A stretch of 64,000 nt of DNA, from contig DJVU01000055.1 of the NCBI GenBank assembly GCA_002441345.1, positions 98,091 to 162,090 on the forward strand, written 5' to 3'. Below the pieces are notes generated by a model. It was not told where the DNA came from. It was given only the letters and a program-made list of their open reading frames with translations, and did no database searches. Of this stretch, positions 44,409-54,438 are shown piece after piece; position 1 is the first letter of the stretch; each line of letters opens with the position of its first letter. The position numbers were made by a program, and so were the translations under genes. This DNA is from Bacteroidales bacterium UBA6248. GTDB lineage: Bacteria; Bacteroidota; Bacteroidia; Bacteroidales; Lentimicrobiaceae.

Positions 44409-46415
44409 ATGACAAACGACGAATTAAACGTCAACGGGGAGTTGACCAATGCTGAAAACAAACCCGCAGAAGAAACTGCAGCGGTTAATGAAACCCCGGT
44501 TGTAAACGAAAGCGAACCCGTTGCTGAAGAAGCTCCGGCCGCAGTTGCAGCTGTTGCTGAAACCGAGGACGACGAGCCTACCGTTGAAAAACTGAAAGCT
44601 CCTCTTACACAACAGGTTTCACTTGAAAATTTTGATTGGGATGCCATCGGAAAGAAGCATGAGAACTACACTGCCGATGAGCGCTCACAACTTGAATCAC
44701 TGTATGACAAAACGCTCAGTTCCATTGTTGAACACGAAGTGATCGACGGAACGGTAGTAGCTATAAGCAGCCGTGAGGTTGTGGTTAACATCGGGTTCAA
44801 GTCCGACGGTGTTATTCCCCAGTCGGAACTCCGTTACAATCCTAACCTGAAGATCGGCGACAAGATTGAAGTTTATGTTGAAAGTCAGGAAGATATGGGC
44901 GGTCAGCTTATTCTTTCGCACAAAAAAGCACGCATCCTCCGTTCATGGGAGCGCGTAAACCAGGCCTTCGAAAAAGAGGAAATTATCAACGGTTACGTGA
45001 AATGCCGTACCAAAGGCGGTCTTATTGTCGATGTATTTGGCATTGAGGCATTCCTCCCCGGTTCACAGATTGATGTGAAACCCATCCGCGACTACGATAT
45101 TTACGTAGATAAAGTAATGGAATTCAAGGTTGTGAAAATCAACCAGGAATACAAAAACGTGGTGGTTTCGCACAAAGCACTTATCGAAGACGAACTCGAG
45201 CAGCAGAAAGCCGATATCATCAGCAAGCTTGAAAAAGGACAGATTCTTGAAGGTACCGTTAAAAACATCACCTCGTATGGTGTATTTGTTGACCTTGGCG
45301 GTGTTGACGGACTTGTTCACATTACCGATCTTTCCTGGGGACGAATCAATCATCCCGAAGAAATTGTACAGCTTGATGAGAAAATCAAGGTTGTTATTCT
45401 CGACTTTGATGAAAACAAAAAGCGTATCGCTTTGGGTCTCAAGCAGCTTACCCCGCATCCGTGGGATTCGCTGGATGAAAACATCAAAGTTGGCGATAAA
45501 GTTAAAGGCCGCGTAGTGGTAATTGCCGATTACGGTGCATTTATCGAAATCGCTCCCGGTGTTGAAGGTCTGATCCACGTTTCGGAAATGTCGTGGTCGC
45601 AGCATCTGCGTACCGCTCAGGACTTCCTGAAAGTTGGTGACGAGGTAGAAGCTGTTATCCTTACCCTCGACCGCGAAGAACGCAAGATGTCGCTGGGTAT
45701 CAAACAGCTGATTCCCGATCCCTGGACCAACATCAAGGAGAAATACCCCATCAGCTCAAGGCACGAAGCTACCGTTCGCAATTTTACCAACTTCGGTATT
45801 TTTGTCGAGCTTGAAGAAGGCGTTGACGGACTGATTCATATTTCGGATCTTTCCTGGTCGAAAAAGATCAAGCATCCGGCAGAATTTACCAAGATCGGTG
45901 AGAAAATCGAGGTTATGGTACTCGATGTTGACGTTGACAACCGCCGCCTGAGCCTGGGTCACAAACAGCTCGAGGAGAATCCCTGGGATGTTTTTGAAAC
46001 TGTATTCTCCGTTGGATCGGTTCATAAAGGAACCATCACCAGCGCCAGCGATAAAGGTATGGTAGTTGCTCTGCCTTACGGTGTGGAAGGTTTCGCTCCG
46101 ATGCGCCACCTCTCCAAAGAAGACAATACCACCGCTAAGGTTGAAGAATCGCTCGATTTCAAGGTGATTGAATTTTCGAAGGAAAACAAGAAAATTATTC
46201 TTTCGCACTCACGCATCTTCCAGGATGCCACCGCTTCGGAGCGTGCAAAAGAATCATCTGCAAAAGAAAGCGCTGAAAACTCAACCAAGCGTGCCGTGAA
46301 AAAACTGAAAGATAACCTCGAGAAAACAACTCTGGGCGATCTGGAAGCACTGGCAAACCTTAAATCCGATATGGAAGCTTCCGAAAAGAAAGCTAAAAAC
46401 GACAAGGCTGAATAA
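44409..46415 (+). CDS. rpsA: 30S ribosomal protein S1
   Basis: The 668 residues contain six S1 (OB-fold) domains in order, beginning near residues 112, 195, 281, 368, 455 and 542. Domains 3-5 are the most typical (SYGVFVDLGGVDGLVHITDL). An acidic Ala/Glu-rich extension of about 70 residues precedes them, and a charged Lys/Glu tail follows. S1 binds mRNA at the 30S platform and helps initiation, which matters in Bacteroidota where Shine-Dalgarno sequences are weak. A terminator follows at 46439. Confidence 0.97.
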   Translation: MTNDELNVNGELTNAENKPAEETAAVNETPVVNESEPVAEEAPAAVAAVAETEDDEPTVEKLKAPLTQQVSLENFDWDAIGKKHENYTADERSQLESLYDKTLSSIVEHEVIDGTVVAISSREVVVNIGFKSDGVIPQSELRYNPNLKIGDKIEVYVESQEDMGGQLILSHKKARILRSWERVNQAFEKEEIINGYVKCRTKGGLIVDVFGIEAFLPGSQIDVKPIRDYDIYVDKVMEFKVVKINQEYKNVVVSHKALIEDELEQQKADIISKLEKGQILEGTVKNITSYGVFVDLGGVDGLVHITDLSWGRINHPEEIVQLDEKIKVVILDFDENKKRIALGLKQLTPHPWDSLDENIKVGDKVKGRVVVIADYGAFIEIAPGVEGLIHVSEMSWSQHLRTAQDFLKVGDEVEAVILTLDREERKMSLGIKQLIPDPWTNIKEKYPISSRHEATVRNFTNFGIFVELEEGVDGLIHISDLSWSKKIKHPAEFTKIGEKIEVMVLDVDVDNRRLSLGHKQLEENPWDVFETVFSVGSVHKGTITSASDKGMVVALPYGVEGFAPMRHLSKEDNTTAKVEESLDFKVIEFSKENKKIILSHSRIFQDATASERAKESSAKESAENSTKRAVKKLKDNLEKTTLGDLEALANLKSDMEASEKKAKNDKAE

Positions 46416-46438
46416 GCATCTGTCATTTTGTAATGTAA

Positions 46439-46470
46439 AGAGGTTGTCTATCCGGGCAGCCTCTTTTTTT
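46439..46470 (+). terminator. Terminator of rpsA
   Basis: AGAGGTTGTC / GGCAGCCTCT forms a fully paired 10-bp stem with G-T pairs, followed by seven T. It lies 24 bp after the stop codon. Confidence 0.85.
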
Positions 46471-46586
46471 AACCCCTGCATTTTTTTACCTTTATCCCGG
46501 CAATTGGTCCGTTATGCCCGGAAACCTTTCCGTTTGCAAATAAACCAGGCGGAATTCATGCCAGATAATGCCGTAAACCAGTTTTC

Positions 46587-47501
46587 ATGAAAACTTTCTC
46601 CGTAACCGTTCTGGGCAACAGCGCAGCCCTTCCCACCCGAACCCGGAGCCTCTCGGCACAGGTGGTGAATCACCGCGAGCGGCTGTTTCTGATCGACTGT
46701 GGCGAAGGGACGCAGATGAACCTGAAACGAAATAAGATACGTGCCGGAAAGATCGGTCATATCTTTATCAGTCACCTTCACGGCGATCATTTTTACGGAC
46801 TGATAGGACTGATATCCACGTTTCACCTGCAGAACCGTATGACGGTACTGCATGTATACGGTCCGGAGCCGCTCGAACAAATTATACGGATTCAGCTCGA
46901 GGCCTCCGATACCCGTTTGTCGTATCCCCTGGAGTTTCACACGACGCAAAGCCAAAAACCTGAAATAATCCTCGACGATGGCAGGCTTCAGGTAATCACG
47001 CTGCCTTTGCTGCATCGGGTGCCCACAACGGGATTCCTGTTTTCCGAGAAGCCGCTTCCGCGAAAATTGATGCGTGAAGCTGCCGATCGTTACGGTGTTC
47101 CCCTCGAAAAATATGAAAGCATCCGCAACGGAGGCGATTTTACGGATGAGGAAGGAAACCGGATTCCCAATTCTCTGCTGACCCTCGATCCGCCGTCCTG
47201 CCGTTCGTATGCCTATTGTTCCGATACGGGCTATCACGAACCCCTGGCAGGGATGATATCCGGATGCAACCTTTTGTATCATGAAGCCACGTTTATGGAA
47301 GAACTGAAGGAAGCAGCCAGGGAAAAGCAGCATTCCACGGCTGCCGACGCGGCGCGCATCGCAGAAAAAGCCGGTGCTGACCGTTTATTGCTTGGGCATT
47401 TTTCTGCCCGTTACGATGATCTGCAGCCGCTCCTGGACGAAGCCAGAGCCGTTTTCGGGAATTCTTTTCTTGCGGAAGAAAATGTAACCTACGAGGTTTG
47501 A
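46587..47501 (+). CDS. rnz: Ribonuclease Z
   Basis: The 304 residues belong to the metallo-beta-lactamase fold. The RNase Z motif HLHGDH spans residues 63-68, and the later ligands appear in CSDTGYHEP, LYHEATF and LLGHFSARY. The enzyme cuts the 3' trailer of tRNA precursors. Length and start match the bacterial family. Its last 13 bases overlap the end of the convergent kinase gene. Confidence 0.96.
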   Translation: MKTFSVTVLGNSAALPTRTRSLSAQVVNHRERLFLIDCGEGTQMNLKRNKIRAGKIGHIFISHLHGDHFYGLIGLISTFHLQNRMTVLHVYGPEPLEQIIRIQLEASDTRLSYPLEFHTTQSQKPEIILDDGRLQVITLPLLHRVPTTGFLFSEKPLPRKLMREAADRYGVPLEKYESIRNGGDFTDEEGNRIPNSLLTLDPPSCRSYAYCSDTGYHEPLAGMISGCNLLYHEATFMEELKEAAREKQHSTAADAARIAEKAGADRLLLGHFSARYDDLQPLLDEARAVFGNSFLAEENVTYEV

Positions 47502-49945
47502 GTATTGTACAGTATGCCTGAGAACAACCGGAGCAGGGTTTTCTTGTCGTAAGGCTTGGGCAGATAATGTGTGCATCCGTTGGCAAGCAATTTTTCCCTG
47601 TCGCCGTGCATGGTGTAGCCCGTTACCGCAATAATGGGTGTATTCTTGTTTGTTTCAAAGGTTTTCACCTTGTGTGCGATCGACAGCCCGTCGGGGCCGG
47701 CTCCCAGGTTGATGTCCATCAGAATGGCATCGTATTTCTTTCTGCGGATTTTTTCAATCGCTACGTAACCGTTTTCCGCCATCTCAGTATTGCATATTTC
47801 CCTGAGATACAGTGCTGCAAGGCGGCGGTTTACCTCATTGTCCTCAACGATGAGCACATCGGGTACAGGGCCGCGGCTGAGGCGGTGGGTGCGGATGATC
47901 TCTGCGGTTTCGCTGTCGAGTGCCGGTTCGTTTACATCCGGTAAGGTCAGAGGCAATGCAACGTAGAAATCGGAGCCTTTGTCCTGCACGCTCTCTACCC
48001 AAAGCCGCGCATTCAGCAGACGCGCAATCTTGATGCAAAGCGATAACCCCAGGCCACTGCCTTCAAAGGTTCTGGAAAAGCCCTCGCTCACCTGCCTGAA
48101 CTCTTCAAAGATCAGCTTATGATGCTCCTTTGCGATGCCTATGCCGGTGTCGCTTACGCGGATAATGACCTCGTTGCTGTTTTTATCGACGGTATAGGCG
48201 CTAACCGATATTCCCCCGTCGATTGTGAATTTCAGTGCATTATCGATCAGATGGTGAAGCAGCTGCCCCAGGAGCTTTTCATCGGCCATCACATACAGGT
48301 TGGGCGGCAGCGATGTACGTAAATACAATCCCTTGTCGCTGGCCACCGAGTAAGCTACCTTCAGAAGGGGTTGAAAGAGAAGCCTGGTATTGACAGGACG
48401 CAGCGAAAGTGTGTTTTTGTCGGCTTCGATAGCGGAAAGGTCAATGATGGAGTTAAGGGTCGACATCAGCCGGCTCGCCGATTTGAAGATGGTGGATGCC
48501 ATCGACTTAAGTCGTGCATCTTCCAGTTCTTCGGTCAGGATTTCCGAAAATCCCAGGATGCCGGTCATGGGTGTGCGCAGTTCATGGCTCATATTGGCCA
48601 GCAGGGAGGATTTCAGGCGGCTGGAATCTTCGGCTGCATTTTTAGCGCTTATCAGCGCCTGGTCGCTGCGGATGCGCTGTATGGCCAGTGCAATCTGCTC
48701 CGAAACAAAATTCAGAATCTCTTTTTCATCTTCTCCGTAGGTGATGTCGGGGGAGAACGACTGCAGACAGATTACCCCCATCACCCGGTCGTGGGTTTTA
48801 AGCGGTATGCCGAGCCACGATACAGGCAAACGCCGCGGACGTTGAATCAGTCCTTCGGCAATCATCAGAGCGATGCCCTGCTCCGAAACGGCCAGGGGTT
48901 CTCCCGACTTCATCACATAGCCGATCAGTCCTTCTCCCGAAGCTTCATCGCCCGGTTCGCCGACTTTTTCGCTGCAGTAGGGGAATGTAATTCCGTTTTC
49001 ATCGTCGCCGGAAAGTGCCAGGATGAGTCCCGGAGCCGGCATATGCGTGGCAATGATCCGGTGAATGGCTTCCATCAGCGGGTTGAGGTTGTGCTGCGAA
49101 TGGCTGAGCTGGGAGATCTGGAATGCAGAGGCTCTCAGATTTTCGGCCCTGCGGTGTGAGGTGATGTCCTGCAGCGTTCCCGACCAGCGCAGCAAAGCAC
49201 CCTGACTGTTGTACTCTGCCTTGGATTCGTGGTGTATGAAGCGGATCTTGCCTTTGCCGTCAACGATGCGGTAATCGGCGCTAAGTGCAGCTCCGCGGCC
49301 CGATCTGAGGCGGCTGAAGATGCTTTTGTAGGCTGTGCTGTCGTCGGGATGAACGATGGAGGAATGATCGAGCGTTTCCAGCCCGCCTTCGATACCCTGA
49401 GGGGGAAGGCCAAGCAATTCGAAGTAGTTCCATGTGCGGTTCAGATTTCTGCCGTTGAAGGAGATATCCCAGCTGCCCGTTTGCGAAATCTGCTGGATGT
49501 GTGTAAGCCTGTCCTGGCTTTCCTGAAGCGCCTGCTGAACCTCTTCCAGATTGGTTTCACTGCCCGGTGCAGGCAATCCCGCTAAGGGAAACAGGTTGAC
49601 AACCCTGTACGATCCGTTGCCCAGGGTAATAGCCTTTTTGGAGATTCCGCATGAAATTAGCCTGCCGCCAGTTGCTGTAATTGTACAAATACCGTTGTCG
49701 GCATCGCCGGGTGAAACGCCGGGACGTATCGAATCCGGCGGGATAAGTGTGGAAATGTTGCGCCCGGTTACTTGTGCGGCAGGAAGGCCGGTGAGCCCGG
49801 TAAATGCAGAATTAACTCTTATTACAATCCAGAAATTGTCGGTTAGAAGAGCCGGAGAAGGATAATGGTCGATCCATTTGAACTGCTCGCTGAGCATAGA
49901 CTCATTACTCCCTGTATCCTCATTTTCAAACCAGTTGGGCGACAT
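47489..49945 (-). CDS. Hybrid sensor histidine kinase (PAS-PAS-GAF-HisKA-HATPase-REC)
   Basis: The 818 residues have no membrane segment, so sensing is cytosolic. The layout is PAS (about 22-125), PAS/PAC (150-265, ending in LQDITSHRRAE), GAF (285-425), HisKA with the phospho-His454 in LLANMSHELRTPM, HATPase (QLLHHLIDNALKFT, VSDTGIGIA, FEGSGLGLSLC), and a C-terminal receiver (VLIVEDNEVN, AILMDINLG, LPKPYDKK). No output domain or partner gene is adjacent. A palindrome lies in its presumed promoter. Confidence 0.94.
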   Translation of the reverse strand: MSPNWFENEDTGSNESMLSEQFKWIDHYPSPALLTDNFWIVIRVNSAFTGLTGLPAAQVTGRNISTLIPPDSIRPGVSPGDADNGICTITATGGRLISCGISKKAITLGNGSYRVVNLFPLAGLPAPGSETNLEEVQQALQESQDRLTHIQQISQTGSWDISFNGRNLNRTWNYFELLGLPPQGIEGGLETLDHSSIVHPDDSTAYKSIFSRLRSGRGAALSADYRIVDGKGKIRFIHHESKAEYNSQGALLRWSGTLQDITSHRRAENLRASAFQISQLSHSQHNLNPLMEAIHRIIATHMPAPGLILALSGDDENGITFPYCSEKVGEPGDEASGEGLIGYVMKSGEPLAVSEQGIALMIAEGLIQRPRRLPVSWLGIPLKTHDRVMGVICLQSFSPDITYGEDEKEILNFVSEQIALAIQRIRSDQALISAKNAAEDSSRLKSSLLANMSHELRTPMTGILGFSEILTEELEDARLKSMASTIFKSASRLMSTLNSIIDLSAIEADKNTLSLRPVNTRLLFQPLLKVAYSVASDKGLYLRTSLPPNLYVMADEKLLGQLLHHLIDNALKFTIDGGISVSAYTVDKNSNEVIIRVSDTGIGIAKEHHKLIFEEFRQVSEGFSRTFEGSGLGLSLCIKIARLLNARLWVESVQDKGSDFYVALPLTLPDVNEPALDSETAEIIRTHRLSRGPVPDVLIVEDNEVNRRLAALYLREICNTEMAENGYVAIEKIRRKKYDAILMDINLGAGPDGLSIAHKVKTFETNKNTPIIAVTGYTMHGDREKLLANGCTHYLPKPYDKKTLLRLFSGILYNTQTS

Positions 49946-49987
49946 CCGTAACTTTTTTAACGTAGTGGGGTTTGTTCTGACAGGCAG

Positions 49988-50017
49988 TAAAATTAATATT
50001 ATTGATTAATAATCCAA
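49988..50017 (-). promoter_or_regulatory. Possible promoter of the hybrid kinase with palindrome in the spacer
   Basis: On the minus strand TTG, 19 bases and TAATTTTA (one mismatch to TAnnTTTG) precede the start at 49945. The spacer contains the inverted repeat TTATT-GATT-AATAA (49999-50012), which may be an operator. Confidence 0.35.
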
Positions 50018-50077
50018 TGATTTTGTTTTTGATTGGATGGCTGCAGATTATAAGTGTTTGAAATCAAACTTTATAGA

Positions 50078-50797
50078 TTACTCCGCTAGATGGCGTATAA
50101 CGTCGGAAGCACAGAAACAGCCAAAAATGGCCGGCATATAGGAGATGGTGCCAACGGTTGATTTTTTATTGATTTCGCCCTCCGAAAGCTCCACCGCAGT
50201 GCGAGACACCTCCTCGGGCGACCACACCGCACGAAATCCTTCCCATATCCCCAGCTTGTGCAGACGCTTGCGCATGTAATATGCCAGCTTACAGTTACTG
50301 GTTTCCGAGATATCGGAGATTTTAACCTGCATGGGGTCGAACTTGCCTCCGGCCCCCATGGAACTCACCAGTGGCATCCCCAGCCTCAGGGTGTGGTATA
50401 TAAGGTAAACCTTAGGCGAAAGCGTGTCGATGGCATCCACCACGTAATCGTAACCCTCTTCCAGGATTTCGATCATACGCTCGTCTTTGATGTATTCCTG
50501 TATGGCAACCAGCTGGATTTCGGGATTTATATCGAGAAGTCGCTGAGCCATTACCTCCGTCTTTGGCTGATGATGCGTGCTGATGAGCGCCGGAAGTTGC
50601 CGGTTTCGATTGGTATGGTGCACGCAATCGCCGTCGACCAGGGTGAGTTTACCCACTCCCGCCCGGGCCAGCTGCTCGGCTGCATAGGCCCCGACACCTC
50701 CAAGTCCCGCTACCAGCACGTGTGCCGTACGTAACTTCTCCAGTTTTTCGTTGCCAAGCAAAAGTCGCGTTCTCGATTGCCAGTCGGTTTGTTCCAT
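50078..50797 (-). CDS. tcdA: tRNA threonylcarbamoyladenosine dehydratase TcdA (CsdL/YgdL)
   Basis: The 239 residues form an E1-like (ThiF/MoeB) adenylating domain. It has the nucleotide-binding VAGLGGVGAYAAEQLARAG, the VDGDCVHHTNRNRQ motif, and VVDAIDTLSPK. TcdA adenylates and cyclises the t6A side chain to ct6A in tRNAs. The t6A enzyme TsaD is encoded at 5112-6143. MoeB/ThiF proteins were considered, but the TNRNRQ variant and the length favour TcdA. Confidence 0.94.
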   Translation of the reverse strand: MEQTDWQSRTRLLLGNEKLEKLRTAHVLVAGLGGVGAYAAEQLARAGVGKLTLVDGDCVHHTNRNRQLPALISTHHQPKTEVMAQRLLDINPEIQLVAIQEYIKDERMIEILEEGYDYVVDAIDTLSPKVYLIYHTLRLGMPLVSSMGAGGKFDPMQVKISDISETSNCKLAYYMRKRLHKLGIWEGFRAVWSPEEVSRTAVELSEGEINKKSTVGTISYMPAIFGCFCASDVIRHLAE

Positions 50798-50816
50798 CGT
50801 TTATGGTTTTGTCCGC

Positions 50817-50824
50817 AAAGGTAA
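50817..50824 (-). promoter_or_regulatory. Candidate -7 box of tcdA
   Basis: The minus strand reads TACCTTTG, 20 bp before the tcdA ATG at 50797. Confidence 0.4.
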
Positions 50825-51033
50825 GAAATGTATGCCCGTGCTATAGATAATGCCGGCCAAAGGATAAAGGTGAATGCCGATTATATGGGTTCGGCGGCGG
50901 GGTAACTATGTTCCGGATGTTTTTGTGACTTCCGGCGAATTAATCAGGCAATTCGTGTTTTCCGGCATTTACGACCAAAATAAACCTATATCCGAAATTT
51001 CATCATCCGCGTAAGCTTTATAAAAATATTACT

Positions 51034-51041
51034 TAAGTTTG
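51034..51041 (+). promoter_or_regulatory. Candidate -7 box of the beta-galactosidase gene
   Basis: TAAGTTTG lies 24 bp before the ATG at 51065. Confidence 0.4.
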
Positions 51042-51064
51042 CTGAAAACCTGTTGTACTCAGTC

Positions 51065-54000
51065 ATGAAGATATTAGCACACATAACCATGCTCCTGCTG
51101 TTGCTGCCCTTCGCCGGCGCCACCCAGGACCGGAAAGAGTGGGAAGATGAAACCGTATTTGCCATCAACAAAGAGAAGGCAAGATGCACGTACATGCCTT
51201 ATGCTACTGCAGATCAGGCGCTGAACGGGCGGTGGGAGGACTCTCCCTGGTACCTCAGCCTCAACGGAACCTGGAAGTTCAACTGGGTGAAGCATCCCGA
51301 CCTGAGGCCGGAACTGTTTTACCGGCCCGGCTACGACGTTTCGTGGTGGGACGATCTGGAAGTGCCTTCGTGCTGGCAGATGAAAGGGTACGGATTCCCC
51401 ATCTACACCAACGTTACTTTTCCGCATGCTGCAGCACCGCCCTATATCATGGAACCGGTACCCTCTCACTATACTAAGTACGAATTCCCCAATCCTGTCG
51501 GATCTTACGTGCGTGAGTTTACCCTGCCCGAATCGTTTATCGGAAGGCGCACTTTCCTGCATTTCGCCGGAGTTGAAAGCGCCATGTATGTGTGGATCAA
51601 CGGGAAAAAGGTGGGCTACAGCGAGGACAGCAGGCTGCCGGCTGAATTTGACATCAGCCCGTTTCTGCAGGCAGGGAAAAATACCCTGGCGGTGGAAGTA
51701 TACCAGTGGAGCGACGGCAGCTACCTCGAAGACCAGGATTTCTGGCGTATGAGCGGGATATACCGCGATGTGTACCTGTATTCGGTACCTCTGCTGCACC
51801 TGCGCGACTACTGGCTGAAGGCTGCGTTTACTGAAGACATGAGCCGTGCGGAATTTTCCGTGGAGGCCGTTTTTGCCAACTACGGTGCAAAAGGCAGTCA
51901 CCGCCTTGAAGTTTACCTGCTCGAGCCGGGGGGACGCTTCGAGGATGCCCGCCCGATCATCGTACATGAGGCGCGCAGCGGCAACCGGACGAAACAGCCG
52001 GTGGTGATGAAAGCTACCGTTAATAACCCGCGCCTGTGGTCGGCGGAAACGCCTGAACTTTACAACGTTCTGCTGATAACCCGCGATGCCGGAGGAAACG
52101 TTCTGATGGTTCAGCAAAGCGATTTCGGCTTCCGCAAGATCGAAATCCGTGACCAGCAGCTGTGGGTGAACGGAAAAAGCATCAAACTGAAAGGGGTAAA
52201 CCGCCACGACATCGATCCGTATGACGGACGTGCTGTTTCAAGAGCCTCGATGATACGCGACGTGCAACTGTTCAAACAGTTTAACATCAATACGGTGCGA
52301 ACCAGTCACTACCCCAACGATCCCTATTTTTACACCTTGTGTGATCGTTATGGAATTTACGTTATCGATGAAGCCAACGTGGAATCGCACGGCATGGGCT
52401 ACGGCGACGCCTCGCTGGGACACGTAAAAAGCTGGCAGCCGGCGCATGTGTCGCGCATCATGAACATGGTGGAACGCGACAAAAACCATCCCTCGGTTAT
52501 CATGTGGTCGCTGGGCAACGAAGCCGGGCCGGGAATCAATTTCGAAGCTGCTTCGGCAACCCTGAAACAGCGCGACCCCGAACGCCCCATCCATTACGAA
52601 CGTTATAACAGGGTTGCCGACGTGGAGTCGGTGATGTATCCCGATGTGGAATGGTTTTCAGAACAGGGCAAAAAAGACAATCCAAAGCCCTTTTTCCTGT
52701 GCGAATATGCCCATGCGATGGGCAATGCCGTCGGTAACCTGAAGGAATACTGGGATGCCATTTACACCTATCCGCGACTGATTGGCGGATGCATCTGGGA
52801 CTGGGCAGATCAGGGATTGTACAAGGAAATACCCGGCAGGCCGGGTGAGTACTTCCTGGCTTACGGTGGAGACTTCGGCGACCGCCCCACCGACTGGAAT
52901 TTCTGTGCCAACGGACTTACCACCGCCGACCGCCGGGTAACACCGAAAATGGAGGAGGTGAAACGAATCTATCAGAATGCAGCTTTTGCAGCGGGCAACC
53001 TTGAAAACGGGGAGGTGCTGATTACCAACCTGAATGCCTTTGTCAACCTGAATGCTTACAACGGACGCTGGGAACTGAGCGAAGACGGGGTAATACTGCA
53101 AACGGGCACTTTTACAGCTGATGTACTGCCGGGTGAAACGCAAAAAGTGATTGCAGGATTTACAAAGCCTGAGCTGAAGCCGGGCAGGGAATATTTTCTG
53201 AACCTCTACCTGCAGCTTGCCCGCGATGAGTGGTGGGCCGAACGCGGACATACTGTAGCAAATGCCCAGCTGCCGCTGCCGTGGCAATCGCCCGAAGCAC
53301 CTGCCGCTGCCGGACGTGCATTTCCTCTGGTTGTTGAGGAAAAGGGCGGTGCCGTCACCATTACCGGAAGGGATTACAGCATGACATTCAGCCGTAAGGC
53401 AGGCACCCTGATAAACTGGGTGCACGATAGGGTGCCACTGATTGAAACAGCGCCTGAAGCCGTTTACGGGAAGAATGCGGAGACCCGGCTTATAACACAG
53501 GATACCACGGTCAGCAGCAGGGTTTCCGGGCCGCGCACCAATGTTTTCAGGGCGCCGGTCGACAACGACTACATCTTCGGCGGGGGGCCGGGACCCATAT
53601 GGCAGAACCAGCAGCTGCACGCCCTGGCGCACCGGGTGAAATCTTTTGAGGTGAAGCAGGAAAGTCCGCAGCAGGTAATTGTTCGCATCGCCCTGCTCTC
53701 GAAAGCTCCCGGCGGATTCGAAGTGGAATCGGAATACGTGTATACCGTAACCGATCCGGGTCGCATCGACGTGGATGTTAGCATTATACCTCAGGAGGTG
53801 GAATGGCAGCTGCCAAAACTGGGAATTATCCTGGAGATGCCTGCCGGTTTCGATAACGTACGCTGGCTGGGTGCAGGTCCGCACGAGAACTACCGCGACC
53901 GCAGGGTTTCGGCCATGATCGGGCTTTACAGCCGTAAGGTAGGGGATATGCAGGAAGATTACATCCGTCCGCAGGACATGGGCAACCGCAGCGACGTGCG

Positions 54001-54280
54001 CTGGTTTGCCGTGACAGACCGAAAAGGTATCGGCATACGTTTTACCGGCCGCGGACTGCTTAACTTCAGCGCCCTGCATTACCTGCCCATCGATCTCGAC
54101 CGGGCCAACCACCCTTACGAACTAACATCCCGTGCCGAGACTATTGTGACTATCGATGCCGCGCACCTGGGGCTTGGGGGCGGCAGCTGCGGTCCCGGTC
54201 CTATGGCGCAGTACCGGCTCAACGCCAAACCCGCCAAACTCTCCTTTACCATGCAGCCCGTAGTTCCCGGGCGTGACTGA
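51065..54280 (+). CDS. Secreted GH2 beta-galactosidase (LacZ-like)
   Basis: I chose the ATG at 51065 (1071 residues), four codons after an alternative start, because it begins the signal peptide (MKILAHITMLLLLLPFAGA). The GH2 domains follow in order: sugar-binding (about 50-215), immunoglobulin-like, TIM barrel with the acid/base Glu486 (SLGNEAGPG) and nucleophile Glu547 (LCEYAHAMGN), a further beta domain, and the C-terminal beta-galactosidase small-chain domain. It should release terminal beta-galactose from glycans in the periplasm or outside. No susC/susD pair or regulator is adjacent, so it is not in a visible polysaccharide utilization locus. Confidence 0.93.
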   Translation: MKILAHITMLLLLLPFAGATQDRKEWEDETVFAINKEKARCTYMPYATADQALNGRWEDSPWYLSLNGTWKFNWVKHPDLRPELFYRPGYDVSWWDDLEVPSCWQMKGYGFPIYTNVTFPHAAAPPYIMEPVPSHYTKYEFPNPVGSYVREFTLPESFIGRRTFLHFAGVESAMYVWINGKKVGYSEDSRLPAEFDISPFLQAGKNTLAVEVYQWSDGSYLEDQDFWRMSGIYRDVYLYSVPLLHLRDYWLKAAFTEDMSRAEFSVEAVFANYGAKGSHRLEVYLLEPGGRFEDARPIIVHEARSGNRTKQPVVMKATVNNPRLWSAETPELYNVLLITRDAGGNVLMVQQSDFGFRKIEIRDQQLWVNGKSIKLKGVNRHDIDPYDGRAVSRASMIRDVQLFKQFNINTVRTSHYPNDPYFYTLCDRYGIYVIDEANVESHGMGYGDASLGHVKSWQPAHVSRIMNMVERDKNHPSVIMWSLGNEAGPGINFEAASATLKQRDPERPIHYERYNRVADVESVMYPDVEWFSEQGKKDNPKPFFLCEYAHAMGNAVGNLKEYWDAIYTYPRLIGGCIWDWADQGLYKEIPGRPGEYFLAYGGDFGDRPTDWNFCANGLTTADRRVTPKMEEVKRIYQNAAFAAGNLENGEVLITNLNAFVNLNAYNGRWELSEDGVILQTGTFTADVLPGETQKVIAGFTKPELKPGREYFLNLYLQLARDEWWAERGHTVANAQLPLPWQSPEAPAAAGRAFPLVVEEKGGAVTITGRDYSMTFSRKAGTLINWVHDRVPLIETAPEAVYGKNAETRLITQDTTVSSRVSGPRTNVFRAPVDNDYIFGGGPGPIWQNQQLHALAHRVKSFEVKQESPQQVIVRIALLSKAPGGFEVESEYVYTVTDPGRIDVDVSIIPQEVEWQLPKLGIILEMPAGFDNVRWLGAGPHENYRDRRVSAMIGLYSRKVGDMQEDYIRPQDMGNRSDVRWFAVTDRKGIGIRFTGRGLLNFSALHYLPIDLDRANHPYELTSRAETIVTIDAAHLGLGGGSCGPGPMAQYRLNAKPAKLSFTMQPVVPGRD

Positions 54281-54438
54281 TGGAGAGAGAGGGGAGGGGT
54301 GTGAGTAAAGGCTCGCGATGATTGTAGTCTATTACATTTGAAATAGTGAATGGATGTATAAAGTATGGCTTAATTCTAAAAAGCCAACTTTTGTTTTTTT
54401 CGCTTAAGTAACTTTGTTTTATGTCAATGTTATAGGAA

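Noticed and set aside
52658..54112. A 484-residue open frame on the minus strand opposite the beta-galactosidase gene
   Set aside because: The plus-strand GH2 protein is complete with both catalytic glutamates. The antisense frame has a His/Val/Gln-rich composition typical of a shadow of GC-biased codons.
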